Positions 34,877 through 44,096 of a stretch of 64,000 nt of DNA are shown in pieces. The stretch is from Nocardia brasiliensis NBRC 14402 (GTDB lineage Bacteria > Actinomycetota > Actinomycetes > Mycobacteriales > Mycobacteriaceae). The stretch is from NCBI RefSeq assembly GCF_000308475.2, contig NZ_BAFT02000098.1:1-64000 (forward strand), read 5' to 3'. Each line of letters starts with the position of its first letter. The first letter of the stretch is position 1. The position numbers were made by a program, and so were the translations under genes. The notes beneath the pieces are model-generated. The model did no database searches. It was not told the origin of the DNA and saw only the letters and a list, made by a program, of their open reading frames with translations.

Positions 34877-36670
34877 CTAGCGGGTCGTGCGTGGATTTCC
34901 CGCAATCGGCACCCCGATGCGCTCGGCCTGCGCCACCGAGGCCGGTGCATCCGCACTGCGGGCGGCGGTTCGCGGCAGCACCGGCGGTTGTTCGGTCGAG
35001 GAAAACCCTGCGGGCGGTTGGTAATCGGCGAGCACGGCGGTCCCCCACACGTACGGGTCGGCCTGTGGACTGCCGAACGGCGACCACGCCAGGCGCGTGT
35101 GCCCGGTCTTGTCCGCGGTGTCGGAGTCGTAGACGAGGATGTTCACGGCGAACCTGTCGGGATCGACCGGGGCGGGCAGTTCGGCCAGCGGAATCTTCAC
35201 CTCGACCGTGTAGCCGCGGTACGGTTCGCGCACCCGAGCGGCGACCCGCATGCCCGGTGCCGTCTCGCCCGCCGCGCCCTGATCGTTGTCGGCGTCGCGC
35301 TCGGCGGCCGGGCCGCCCCCGCTCGCGGTGTAGGGCAGGATGCCGGTTTTGAACGTGGTCGACGTGTCGTCGGAGTCGCCCCGGGGGTCGAGCGCGATCT
35401 CCACCGCGTCGGTGCGCCAGTGCCGCTTGACGTCGTCGGCCGCCAACTCGGCGCCCTTGCGGTCGTCGGTGACGTCCACCAGCACGTACAGATCGTCGGC
35501 GTGCCTGGACAGTTTCGCCGTCGCCGTGCAGTCGCCACCGCCCTGCCAGACCGCCAGCGGCAGTGCCGGACCCGGGTATTCGCCCGGACCCTCGACGCCG
35601 TCGAGCACGGGCGCGACCGGCACCGCGGGGATCACCGTGCGCGGGTTCGGCGGATAGCCGGGCTGGGCGCGATTGGCCAACCAGGGCAATCCGATTCGCT
35701 CGGCCCAGTCGCGGAATTCGGCGTACAGCGGCCGCAGTCCGGTCTGCCGCAGCACCGGCGCCTCTACGAAACGGCCGTCCTCGGCGAGCACCGTGAACCA
35801 ATCCGAACCGAGCTGCCGCGGATCCGCGGGTACCCGCGGCGGCATCGCCGCGAAACCCTGGGTCAGATAAATACGGGCCGCATCGCGCTCGACCTGCGCC
35901 CAGCTCGTGCCGTGCGCCCGCGACAGCCCACCGGACCAGACGCCGAGGACCGGAAGGCCGCTGGCCGGATCGATCTGCCGACGCTCGGCCGCGTCCGGCC
36001 CGAGCAGTGTGTCGAATCCATAGTTCTGCGCCAGCAAGCTCCTGGGCTGCCACACGCGCAGTCCTTCGTCGGCGAGCTGGCTCGGAAAGGCTCGCGGGTC
36101 ACCGGCGGAGCGGAACGCCTCGATGCCTAGGCGGGCCGAAAGCTGGTGACCGCCATGCTGGTTGAACGGCCGCGGGTCCATCACCACGATGGTGTGCGGG
36201 GTGGTCGCGCGGACCAGTCGCACGAGGCGCGCCAGAGTGTCCTCGGCATCCCAGACGCGCGCGGTCAGCGGCGCGGAGAGCGTGTACCAGAAGTCGGGTT
36301 TGTCGAGGTAGAAGATGTTCTCGATGCCGACCGACGCGGTGGCCCGGCGTTCCTCGATTTCCCGGAGCAGACCCAGTTCGGGCCCCTCCTCGAGGCCGGC
36401 CGCGTTGCCGCCGCCCTCGCCCCGGGTGATCGTCACGACACCGGTGCGCCAGCCCAGTTCTTCGCGCCAGCGCCCGAAGGTAGACAGGTTGCTCGACTCG
36501 TCGTCGGGATGCGCACCGATGAACAGCACGTCGGTATGGGCCGAATCAGGCTCGGCACGCCGGGGCGCGGCGGCCGACGCGTCGGCGACGAACCACGTCG
36601 CGGCGACTCCCGCCGCCAGCACCGCTCGCCGGCTCAGCCGTGCCCCGCAGCCCGACCCTGCGCGACCCAT
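34877..36670 (-). CDS. Tat-exported PIG-L deacetylase with C-terminal carbohydrate-binding-like domain
   Basis: 597 residues; ATG with GGGAGG five bases upstream. The N-terminus has a twin-arginine signal (LSRRAVLAAG, then ATWFVADASAAA). The PIG-L domain (about 45-300) has the zinc motif GAHPDDESSNL and NQHGGHQLSAR. The C-terminal 200 residues (from about VAPVLDGVEGPGEYPGP) have alternating strands with DDLYVLVDVTDD and WRTDAVEIALDPRGD, the pattern of the CBM9-like domain found on secreted carbohydrate enzymes. It probably deacetylates an extracellular glycan or cell-wall amino sugar. The domain call at the C-terminus is by pattern only. Confidence 0.8.
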   Translation of the reverse strand: MGRAGSGCGARLSRRAVLAAGVAATWFVADASAAAPRRAEPDSAHTDVLFIGAHPDDESSNLSTFGRWREELGWRTGVVTITRGEGGGNAAGLEEGPELGLLREIEERRATASVGIENIFYLDKPDFWYTLSAPLTARVWDAEDTLARLVRLVRATTPHTIVVMDPRPFNQHGGHQLSARLGIEAFRSAGDPRAFPSQLADEGLRVWQPRSLLAQNYGFDTLLGPDAAERRQIDPASGLPVLGVWSGGLSRAHGTSWAQVERDAARIYLTQGFAAMPPRVPADPRQLGSDWFTVLAEDGRFVEAPVLRQTGLRPLYAEFRDWAERIGLPWLANRAQPGYPPNPRTVIPAVPVAPVLDGVEGPGEYPGPALPLAVWQGGGDCTATAKLSRHADDLYVLVDVTDDRKGAELAADDVKRHWRTDAVEIALDPRGDSDDTSTTFKTGILPYTASGGGPAAERDADNDQGAAGETAPGMRVAARVREPYRGYTVEVKIPLAELPAPVDPDRFAVNILVYDSDTADKTGHTRLAWSPFGSPQADPYVWGTAVLADYQPPAGFSSTEQPPVLPRTAARSADAPASVAQAERIGVPIAGNPRTTR

Positions 36671-36986
36671 CCATGCCTCCCGTCCGCCGCACCGCACGAA
36701 ACCAGAGATAGTAGAGCAGCCGGTTCCCGTCGCCCCCTGGTCTGCCGCACGCTGATCGGAACTCCGGTCGCCCAGGACGGAGATGACGTGACGCACTCCA
36801 CAATTCACCGATTGAAATCTCGACGACCCACTCCGGCCAGCGGGACTCCGCTATCGGAACGCTCCACAGGCCACCACGAGCAGCGCCCGCGACCAGGTAA
36901 AGGTTGCCAGAAGTTTGCCCATGCGTTTTCCTTAGGCGAACCGCATGGTTCGACGGCCTGTTCGACAGAAAGGTGCGTAATCGACC
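36671..36986. other. Intergenic region, no gene seen
   Basis: About 316 bp upstream of both the exported deacetylase and the small membrane protein. I found no coding signal or strong hairpin. It should carry both promoters; the patch near 36910-36930 (AAGTTTGCCC...TTTTCC) is the least GC-rich part on the right side. Confidence 0.3.
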
Positions 36987-37022
36987 ATGGATGTGCTCAC
37001 CGCGGTGCGCGTGCCGACCTGA
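36987..37022 (+). CDS. Possible 11-residue leader peptide
   Basis: ATG GAT GTG CTC ACC and onwards gives MDVLTAVRVPT, then TGA. Its stop overlaps the ATG of the membrane-protein gene in the arrangement TGATG, which favours re-initiation. An AAAGG lies about 13 bases before it, rather far. It could be chance, but the exact stop-start overlap is worth noting. Confidence 0.3.
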   Translation: MDVLTAVRVPT

Positions 37023-37555
37023 TGACGTTGCCTTCCAGGGACCTTCGACCTCGGCGGTGGGCGGGGTGGATCGTCGCGGTCGCGGGGGTGCTGAGTTTGG
37101 TTGCGGCGCAATCGACGCTGGCGGTCACCTGGCTGGTGCCGGTCGCCGAGTCGGTACGGGGCGGCGACCGGCTCCGGTTCGACAACAGTCGCAGGCTGCC
37201 GGAGGTCGACGTGACTCCGTGGCGGGCGCCGAGCGGCTATCCGTACGGGCTGGATCACCTCGGGGTCGTGCTGATCGTCGTCGGCGCGTTGGGTGTGCTT
37301 GTCGCGCCGGTGCTGCTGACGCGATGCGCTGCCACGTCGGCGGGGCGAGCCGCCGGGCCGATCGTCGCGGCGGCACTGCTGCTCAGTTCGGCGACGTCGG
37401 TGTACCTGGTCCTGCGGTTGCGCAACTTCTGGCAGGACCGGATCGCCACCGGCGGTGGATTCCGCTTCGGCCCGGCCTTCTGGACACTCTCGGTGACCGC
37501 CGCTTTGGCCGCGATCGCACTCGGGCTCTACGCGTCCACACGGACAGACGAATGA
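37022..37555 (+). CDS. Small integral membrane protein, unknown function
   Basis: 177 residues with four hydrophobic segments (about 14-35, 78-98, 108-130, 150-170). An external loop between TM1 and TM2 holds LPEVDVTPWRAPSGYPYGLD. I do not recognise the family. It ends 7 bp before the convergent proteasome-like gene. Possible translational coupling to an 11-residue leader is described separately. Confidence 0.65.
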   Translation: MTLPSRDLRPRRWAGWIVAVAGVLSLVAAQSTLAVTWLVPVAESVRGGDRLRFDNSRRLPEVDVTPWRAPSGYPYGLDHLGVVLIVVGALGVLVAPVLLTRCAATSAGRAAGPIVAAALLLSSATSVYLVLRLRNFWQDRIATGGGFRFGPAFWTLSVTAALAAIALGLYASTRTDE

Positions 37556-37561
37556 GTGCGC

Positions 37562-38380
37562 TCAGGATGTGCTTCGCTCGGCGGAGCGAGTAGCCAGGAG
37601 TGTGCGGGTGATGTCGACGAGGCGGGATTCGGGGATCTCCTGGGCACCTTCGGCATCGACGATCACCGCGCGGGGGTAGATGCCGCGGACCACGTCGGGA
37701 CCGCCGGTGGCGGTGTCGTCGTCGGCGGCGTCGAAGAGGGCCTCGACCGCGATGTGCAGGGCACGATCCGCATCGATGTCGCGGGTGTGGGTCTTCTTCA
37801 GCGACGACTTCGCGAACAGCGAACCGGAGCCGACCGCGGCGTAACCGAAGCGCTCCTCGCTGCGGCCGCCGACGACGTCGTAGGAGAAGATCCGGCCGGC
37901 CCGGTCGGGGTCGGTGGCGTCGAGGTCGTAGCCGACGAGCAGCGGGACGACCGCCAGGTCCTGCATGGCCGCGGGCAGGTTGTCGCGCACCATCTTCGAC
38001 AGCCGATTGGCCTTGCCCTCGAAGGTCAGCGGCGCGCCCTCGATCTTCTCGTAGTGTTCGAGCTCGACCGCGAACAACCGGATCATCTCGACGGCCGTGC
38101 CGACGGTGCCCGCGAAGCCGGCCGCCGAATAGGTGTCGGTGATGAAGACCTTCTCCATGTCCCGGGTGGCCAGCAGATGACCCATGGTGCCCCGCCGGTC
38201 GCCGGCGAGCAGCACACCGCCGCGATAGGTGACCGCGACGATCGTGGTGCCGTGCGGCGCGATGTCCGCCGCCGTGCTCGCGCGGCCGAACCGGTGCGAC
38301 GGCAACAGTTCCGGTGCGTTCCGCTGCAGGTATTCGGAGAACGAGGACGATGTGTGCCCTTCGCCGAACCAATCCGCCAT
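37562..38380 (-). CDS. Orphan proteasome beta subunit (PrcB-like)
   Basis: 272 residues; ATG with GAGGAGG six bases upstream. A 44-residue propeptide ends in HG, followed by the mature N-terminal Thr45 (TTIVAVTYRGGVLLAGDRRG). In mature numbering Thr1, Asp17 and Lys33 are all present, the last within RDMEKV. MVRDNLPAAMQDLAVVPLLV, GRIFSYDVVGG and AVGSGSLFAKSSLKK also match actinobacterial PrcB. The protein should be an active Ntn-hydrolase. No prcA, pup, mpa or dop gene is adjacent, unlike the usual pup-prcB-prcA operon. It may be a second beta subunit swapped into the main proteasome. Confidence 0.87.
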   Translation of the reverse strand: MADWFGEGHTSSSFSEYLQRNAPELLPSHRFGRASTAADIAPHGTTIVAVTYRGGVLLAGDRRGTMGHLLATRDMEKVFITDTYSAAGFAGTVGTAVEMIRLFAVELEHYEKIEGAPLTFEGKANRLSKMVRDNLPAAMQDLAVVPLLVGYDLDATDPDRAGRIFSYDVVGGRSEERFGYAAVGSGSLFAKSSLKKTHTRDIDADRALHIAVEALFDAADDDTATGGPDVVRGIYPRAVIVDAEGAQEIPESRLVDITRTLLATRSAERSTS

Positions 38381-38823
38381 CGCAGCCCTCCTCGATACCC
38401 AACGCCGAACCCGGGTATCGACCCTACCCGCTGCGCGCGCACCGCACGCATCGTGCGCGCACCGGAAGGTCCCGGCGCTCAACCTGATTCGCATCGGAGG
38501 TGACCGAGCCGGCCATACCGCCGCCCGGATCCTGTTGACCTGCGGCGTTACCGAACACACCCGGACTCGTGTCGGGGTCCCGTACACCGTCAGGTATGAC
38601 GCACGCGCAGCCGTGTCCTCCCAAATGACGACCCGGCCAGCGACCCGCGGGCGATGCCCCGAGCAGTCCTGACCACGCAGAATCTGTGGTGCCGGTCGTG
38701 ATCACAAGCATTCTGTAGGAAAACTGTTAGCCGCAGCGGATTTGATACAGGTGCGACAGATGCGGGTGCCCACCACGACCCCGCCCCCAGAGTTCCCGAG
38801 CCACCTGATGAATGGAGAAGACA
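38381..38823. promoter_or_regulatory. Divergent intergenic region upstream of prcB-like gene
   Basis: 443 bp with no supported gene. The right part (38700-38760) is AT-richer, with TGTAGGAAAACTGTTAG and GATTTGATACAG, likely promoter sequence for the rightward gene. GGAG at 38814 serves its GTG start. I saw nothing else structured. Confidence 0.35.
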
Positions 38824-39303
38824 GTGCCTGCGACGTTCCAGAGTCCCGTCACCGTGGCCACCGTGAACGCAGCGCACGACTACTGCGACCGTGGCTGGAC
38901 CGTCACCGAAACCGCCAACGGCGTCTGCCTGATCACCGACGAGCAGGTCGCCGCCGTCGAGTTGACCGGCGCGCTCGCCGGCGAGGTCTCCCGCTTCCTG
39001 CACGCGAACAACCTGCTCGGCCCGGTGGTCGAACTGCCGGGCGCGCAGCGTCGCGAATTCCACCTGGTCGTCGGCGCCGCGAAGGCGGCGCTCGCCATCG
39101 CCGCGCTGCGGGACGCGGGCGCCGTCGTGCACACCGACGGCGCGAGCATCCCGCTGCCGCCGACCCGGCTCGCCCACGGCGCGGCGTGCTGGAAGATCGC
39201 CCCCGACGAGGCCCGCTGGGTGCCGCCGGTGGTGGCGATCGCCGCCGCGGTCCGCGCCAGCGCCACCCACCGCGCGCGCCAGCTCACCACCGTGGCCTGC
39301 TGA
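38824..39303 (+). CDS. Hypothetical protein, primase/polymerase-associated-like
   Basis: 159 residues from a GTG preceded by GGAG at six bases; an in-frame ATG 12 nt upstream lacks a site. The sequence is soluble and Ala-rich. The stretch ASIPLPPTRLAHGAACWKIA is reminiscent of small actinobacterial proteins and domains related to the bifunctional DNA primase/polymerase family (PTRxxxGxxxW). I am not sure of this relation. It stands alone between the proteasome-like gene and a diguanylate cyclase. Confidence 0.65.
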   Translation: MPATFQSPVTVATVNAAHDYCDRGWTVTETANGVCLITDEQVAAVELTGALAGEVSRFLHANNLLGPVVELPGAQRREFHLVVGAAKAALAIAALRDAGAVVHTDGASIPLPPTRLAHGAACWKIAPDEARWVPPVVAIAAAVRASATHRARQLTTVAC

Positions 39304-39486
39304 GCGGCTTACGCCGCACAGAAACGGGTTCGAGGCCCGGGTGACAGTCCTCACATCTCTCCGCATCAACGGTTCCATCCACGGCAAATGCTCAGTTACT
39401 GTGCGAGACAGGAGACGGGCACGAATCTTGTCGGGGTGCACAAACAGACCGGAGACTCTCTTGCCGACGTGAGGGCGGTGGCTTTG

Positions 39487-40641
39487 GTGACCAGCAGCCG
39501 ATCGATGGTGCGCTCCTGGTGGCGGTACCGGGTCGATTACCGATGGCTGATCGAGACGTTCGAGGCGCACTCGGCGCTCGGGCCGTTGAAGTTCATGATG
39601 GGCTGGGGCGGCATCGTCATGGGGTCGATCACCCTGCTGGCGCTGGCCTCCCAGGGCGGCCAGCGCGGCGTCGCGGGCGATATCCAAGCCGTGGTCGTCG
39701 CCGTCACCGCCGCACTGTGGACCCTGCGCTGGTGGCTGTTCGCGTGGCCGCGCGAAACCGAATCGCTCATGTGGGTCGCCGTGGTCGATATCGCCGTGAC
39801 CGCGAACAATGTGATGGTCCAAGACAGGTTGCTCGGAGCGATGGGCTGCGTGCTGCTGGTGACGACCGGCGGGTACATCACGATTTTCCACGGTCCACCG
39901 GTGCTGGCCCTGCACGTCGGCTTCGCCGTGCTGTCGATCCTCGCCTTGGCCGCCATGATGGTCGCCGGTGGGCCGGGCGGCAGCGGGCACGGCCGGGGCG
40001 ATCTCGCGCTGGGCGCGATGGTCGTGCTGGTCATTCTCGTGGTGACCGGCGTGGTGCTGCCGGTCGTCCAGTTCTGCAACTGGCTGCTGCGCCTGGACGC
40101 CCTGTCCGATCCGCTGACCAAGGTGCTGAACCGGCGCGGCCTCGATTCGCACCTGACCAGGCTGTTCCGCGCCCGCGGCCGCGATCACGGCGTCTACGTC
40201 GTGACCCTGGACCTCGATCGGTTCAAGTCCGTCAACGACACCTTCGGGCATTCGTTCGGCGACGAAGTGCTGGTGCGCACGGCCGAATGCCTGTGCGCCG
40301 CCGCACCGCCCGGCGCCGTCGTCGTGCGCACGGGCGGCGAGGAATTCGTGGTCGTCGGCCGGCTGCACGGCGCCGACCTCGGCGCCGTCGCCGAACGACT
40401 GCGACAGGCGGTCGAGTCCATGCCGCGGCTGCCGCAGACCATCACGGCCAGCGTGGGCGCGGCCCGGATCGACCCGGTCCATACCGGGGACTCCCGCCGT
40501 GTACCGATCGACCGCACCGTGTTCCACACCGCCGACTCGGCGATGTACCGCGCAAAACAGCTGGGCGGTAACGCCGTCGTGATCGCCGAGCCGGTGCCGC
40601 GACCGGAGTCCGCGCGCCGGGAGACGCCGGAACGACGGTGA
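39487..40641 (+). CDS. Membrane-bound GGDEF diguanylate cyclase
   Basis: 384 residues if translation begins at the GTG at 39487; in-frame starts at 39388, 39469 and 39505 are possible. About six membrane helices (about 40-185) precede a GGDEF domain: DPLTKVLNRRGLDSHL, LDLDRFKSVNDTFGHSFGDE and RTGGEEFVVVG. The GGEEF motif should be active in making cyclic di-GMP from two GTP. No RxxD inhibitory site is visible upstream of it. Polytopic N-termini of this type are common in Nocardia and mycobacteria. A link to the synthase-like locus at 55502-63270 is possible but unproven. Confidence 0.87.
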   Translation: MTSSRSMVRSWWRYRVDYRWLIETFEAHSALGPLKFMMGWGGIVMGSITLLALASQGGQRGVAGDIQAVVVAVTAALWTLRWWLFAWPRETESLMWVAVVDIAVTANNVMVQDRLLGAMGCVLLVTTGGYITIFHGPPVLALHVGFAVLSILALAAMMVAGGPGGSGHGRGDLALGAMVVLVILVVTGVVLPVVQFCNWLLRLDALSDPLTKVLNRRGLDSHLTRLFRARGRDHGVYVVTLDLDRFKSVNDTFGHSFGDEVLVRTAECLCAAAPPGAVVVRTGGEEFVVVGRLHGADLGAVAERLRQAVESMPRLPQTITASVGAARIDPVHTGDSRRVPIDRTVFHTADSAMYRAKQLGGNAVVIAEPVPRPESARRETPERR

Positions 40642-40733
40642 GCGGGCAGGTCTACGTATTGCCAGAATTCGCACAGTCACATTGAGTCGATTGTCAATAG
40701 CGCGGTGTGTGCGCGATGCATTGGGATTGACCC

Positions 40734-42326
40734 ATGGAACGAGTGCACCTGCCGTTTTCCCGAGGCGCCCGCACATTGCCGACCCAGCTCCGGCAGGTCG
40801 CGGTACTGCAGCGGGCGGGGGTGATCGACCTGCGCCGCCCCGATCAGATAGTCCGGACGAGCCGGTCGGTGCGGACGCTGGGACCGATCGCGGGGACGGT
40901 GGAGATCGCGGCGCTGCGCTACCCGGACCGGATCGCACTCATCGATGAATCGGGTCTGCTGACCTATCGCGAACTCGCCTACAGCACCAACGCGCTGGCC
41001 CAGGCCTGGCTGACCCAGGGCGTGTCCGCGCGCACGCCGATCGGCGTGCTGTGCCGCGATCACCGCGGCATGGTGCAGGCCCTGATCGCCGGCGCGAAGA
41101 TCGGCGCCCGGGTCGTGTTGCTGAACACCGGCTTCGGCGCGACCCAGCTCTCGGACGTCGTCGCCAGAGAGGGCGTCGGAGCCGTCCTCGCCGACGACGA
41201 ATTCGACTCGGCCACAGCGGCTCTCGGCCCGGAAATCCGGCGTCTCGACTTACGTGCCACGAAGAACAGCGTCGTCGCCCGGCCGCCCGCTCCGGCCACT
41301 CAGGGCGGCTTCGTGATCCTCACCGGCGGCACCACGGGCACCCCCAAGGGTGTCCCCCGCAAGGTCGAAACCCCCTTGGCCGCAGCGCAATTCCTGGATC
41401 GGGTGCCCTATCGCAGCGGGGGTGTCACCCTGCTGTGCGCTCCCCTGTTCCACGGGACGGCGTTGACGCAGTTCATCATGTCGCTCTCGCTGGGCTGCAC
41501 GGTGGTGTTGCACGGCCGATTCGACGCCCGTCGCGCTGTGGCGCAGATCCAGGAATACCGCTGTACCGCAGTGGTTCTGGTGCCGACGATGTTGCGCAGG
41601 ATACTCGATCTCGGCGCCGCGGAGATCCGCGGCTACGACACGAGCAGCCTGCGCATCGTCTTCTCCGCCGGCGCCGCGCTGCCGTCGGCGCTCGGGTCCC
41701 GGGCCATCGAGCTGTTCGGTCCGGTGCTCTACAACTTCTACGGCTGCACCGAGACCGGCACCGCCACCATCGCGACCCCGCGGGACTGGATCGCGGCGCC
41801 GGGCACCGTCGGCAAACCACCGGTCGGCATCGTCGTGCGGTTGTACGACAACGGCCGGCCGGTGACCGGACCGGGCGCCAAAGGCACTGTGTACGTTGGC
41901 AATTCGATCGCCTTCACCGGTTACTCCGGCGGCGGCGGCAAGAACATCGTCGACGGCTTGATGAGCACCGGCGACGTCGGGCATTTCGACGCGGCCGGCC
42001 GGCTGTTCATCGACGGCCGCGACGACGACATGATCGTCTCCGGCGGCGAGAACGTCTTCCCCGGTGAGGTCGAGGATCTGCTCTACCGGCACCCGAAGAT
42101 CACCGAAGCGGCCGTGATCGGCGTGCCGGACGAGGAATTCGGCCAGCGCCTGGCCGCGTTCCTGATCGCGCACGGCGATCTCAGCGGCGACGAGGTCCGC
42201 ACCTACGTCCGGGACCACCTCGCCCGCTTCAAGGTCCCCCGCGATGTCCGATTCGTCGAGGACCTGCCCCGCACGCCCACCGGCAAGATCAACCGCGGCG
42301 CCCTCGCCGCCCTGGCGCTGACCTGA
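40734..42326 (+). CDS. Acyl-CoA synthetase (FadD-type AMP-forming ligase)
   Basis: 530 residues. ANL-family motifs: ILTGGTTGTPKGVPRK (A3), YGCTETGT (A5), STGDVGHFD (A7), DGRDDDMIVSGGENVFPGEV (A8) and the catalytic Lys in RTPTGKINRG near the C-terminus. It activates a carboxylic acid as an acyl-adenylate and transfers it to CoA. It is similar in layout to mycobacterial FadD12/FadD13-type proteins. No carrier domain. It stands alone; substrate chain length cannot be told from sequence. Confidence 0.88.
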   Translation: MERVHLPFSRGARTLPTQLRQVAVLQRAGVIDLRRPDQIVRTSRSVRTLGPIAGTVEIAALRYPDRIALIDESGLLTYRELAYSTNALAQAWLTQGVSARTPIGVLCRDHRGMVQALIAGAKIGARVVLLNTGFGATQLSDVVAREGVGAVLADDEFDSATAALGPEIRRLDLRATKNSVVARPPAPATQGGFVILTGGTTGTPKGVPRKVETPLAAAQFLDRVPYRSGGVTLLCAPLFHGTALTQFIMSLSLGCTVVLHGRFDARRAVAQIQEYRCTAVVLVPTMLRRILDLGAAEIRGYDTSSLRIVFSAGAALPSALGSRAIELFGPVLYNFYGCTETGTATIATPRDWIAAPGTVGKPPVGIVVRLYDNGRPVTGPGAKGTVYVGNSIAFTGYSGGGGKNIVDGLMSTGDVGHFDAAGRLFIDGRDDDMIVSGGENVFPGEVEDLLYRHPKITEAAVIGVPDEEFGQRLAAFLIAHGDLSGDEVRTYVRDHLARFKVPRDVRFVEDLPRTPTGKINRGALAALALT

Positions 42327-42482
42327 ATCCTGTCGACTTCGCCACGACCTGGCGAGATCTTGTCCGTGTCACACTTTCCTGCGCTCATTCGTCAATGCGG
42401 TGCCGGGCAACGAACAGCCCGTTTCCCCGGCGCGGACCGCTACCGCGCCACCCGAACGCATTCCGGAAAGTCAGGACGCAAC

Positions 42483-43793
42483 ATGACATTCGCCGATCTT
42501 CGCAACGCCGTGCAGGGCCGGGTACTGGTTCCCGGCGACGCGGACTTCGCCGCTGCGGCACAACCCTGGAATCTCACCGTCGCCCAGCCGGTGGCGGCGG
42601 TGGTCGAGGCCGCCGACGCGGCCGATATCGCCGCGGTGGTGCGCCACGCCCGCACCGCGAACATTCCGGTCCTCACCCAGCCGACCGGCCACAGTGCGAC
42701 CGGCTGCGTCGAGGACGCGATCCTGGTGCGTACCGGCCGCCTCGACAGCGTGGTGATCGACGCCACGCAGCGCATCGCGCGCGTCGGCGCGGGCGCGAAG
42801 TGGGGGCAGGTACAGGTCGCGGCCGGCGCGCACGGACTCACCGGACTGGCCGGCAGCAATCCGGTGGTCGGCGTGACCGGTTACACGCTGGGCGGCGGGC
42901 TCAGCTGGTTCAGCCGCAAATACGGCTGGGCCTCGGATGCGGTGCGCGCCTTCGAGATCGTCACCGCCGACGGCACCCACGCCCGGGTCACCGCCGCCGA
43001 GGATCCCGCGCTGTTCTGGGCGCTGCGCGGCGGTGGTGGCGATTTCGCCGTGGTGACCGGACTCGAATTCGACCTGTTCCCGGCGCCCGGCCTCTACGGC
43101 GGCCGGACGATGTGGCCGGGCACCCGGACCGCCGAAGTCTTCGACCTGTTCCAGACGCTCACCGCCGGTGCGCCCGACGAACTCTCGGTGTGGTTCCACC
43201 GCTTCCAGTTCCCGGACGCGCCGCCCATGGTCGCGCTCGATGCCGCCTACCTCGGCGACCCCGAGGTTGGTCGCGCCCTGCTCGCCCCGCTGGACGCGAT
43301 CGGCGGTGCCGTGGTGGACAAGCGCGGTCCGCTGCCGGTGGCGCGACTGGGCGAGATCACCACGGAGCCCACCGATCCCAGCCCGTCACTGTCGCACGGT
43401 GAACTGCTCACCGATCTGGGCGACGCGGTGGTCAAGACCTTGCTCGACCAGCCGGTCGCACCGCTGGTGAACTTTCAGGTCCGCCACCTCGGCGGCGCGC
43501 TCGCCGCCGCCCGGCCCGAACGCGGTGCGCGCGGGCCGGTAGCAGAACCGTATCTGCTGTATCTGCTCGGGCTCGGCCTACCGCATCTCGCGGATGCGGT
43601 GCGCGCCAAGCGATCCGAGATCGTTGCGGCGATCGGCGGGCACCTCGGCGGGCTGAAGCCGTACACCTTTCTCGGCTCGGACGAGTCCGCCGCCGCGGCC
43701 TTCGACGAAGCCACGCTGGCCCGGTTGCGCGAGATCAAGCAGGCGCGCGATCCGCACTCGGTGATCCGCGCGAACTACCCGGTGCTCGGTTAG
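42483..43793 (+). CDS. Berberine-bridge-type FAD-dependent oxidase
   Basis: 436 residues; ATG with AGGA at six bases. An FAD-binding PCMH domain (about 30-200) contains PTGHSATGCVEDAI, whose His is the expected covalent FAD ligand. The second loop reads SNPVVGVTGYTLGGGLSW; the Cys used for bicovalent linkage in berberine bridge enzymes is missing, so a single His link is predicted. The C-terminal BBE segment ends RDPHSVIRANYPVLG. Such enzymes oxidise alcohols, sugars or amines with oxygen. No signal peptide. Substrate unknown. Confidence 0.85.
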   Translation: MTFADLRNAVQGRVLVPGDADFAAAAQPWNLTVAQPVAAVVEAADAADIAAVVRHARTANIPVLTQPTGHSATGCVEDAILVRTGRLDSVVIDATQRIARVGAGAKWGQVQVAAGAHGLTGLAGSNPVVGVTGYTLGGGLSWFSRKYGWASDAVRAFEIVTADGTHARVTAAEDPALFWALRGGGGDFAVVTGLEFDLFPAPGLYGGRTMWPGTRTAEVFDLFQTLTAGAPDELSVWFHRFQFPDAPPMVALDAAYLGDPEVGRALLAPLDAIGGAVVDKRGPLPVARLGEITTEPTDPSPSLSHGELLTDLGDAVVKTLLDQPVAPLVNFQVRHLGGALAAARPERGARGPVAEPYLLYLLGLGLPHLADAVRAKRSEIVAAIGGHLGGLKPYTFLGSDESAAAAFDEATLARLREIKQARDPHSVIRANYPVLG

Positions 43794-44005
43794 GTTCCGT
43801 CTCGAAGTCCCATCTGCGCCTGCCTAGTTCGGTGTACCTGCCACGGGAGTTACCGGGATAGTGCTGAGCACGTCGTGTGCCGTACCCGGCTTTAGGTGCA
43901 GGTTAGGTGCATGAGGCGGATTCCGGCGTGGCCGTCTGGCGGTGGTGGCGTCTCGAGCGGCTTGGGAAAGAGAGGCACGGTTGGATAGCGGACCGGTTGG
44001 TATGG

Positions 44006-44021
44006 ACCAAGCGACAGATAG
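44006..44021 (+). repeat. 16-bp direct repeat, copy 1
   Basis: ACCAAGCGACAGATAG occurs here and again at 44353-44368, 347 bp apart, one copy inside the large palindrome and one outside its right end. Such a pair could be a duplication scar of an insertion or a protein-binding pair. Confidence 0.6.
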
Positions 44022-44026
44022 GTTGA

Positions 44027-44096
44027 GGGTCACAGAGGTTTCCTACGGTTCACAGGGGTTATAGCTGCTGTGAACCGTACGGAAGGTCTGTGACCC
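44027..44096. repeat. Nested hairpin at the palindrome centre
   Basis: GGGTCACAG (44027-44035) pairs with CTGTGACCC (44088-44096), and TACGGTTCACAG (44044-44055) pairs perfectly with CTGTGAACCGTA (44068-44079), leaving a 12-base loop. Both pairs share the same centre. This would form a strong cruciform or RNA hairpin. Confidence 0.75.
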
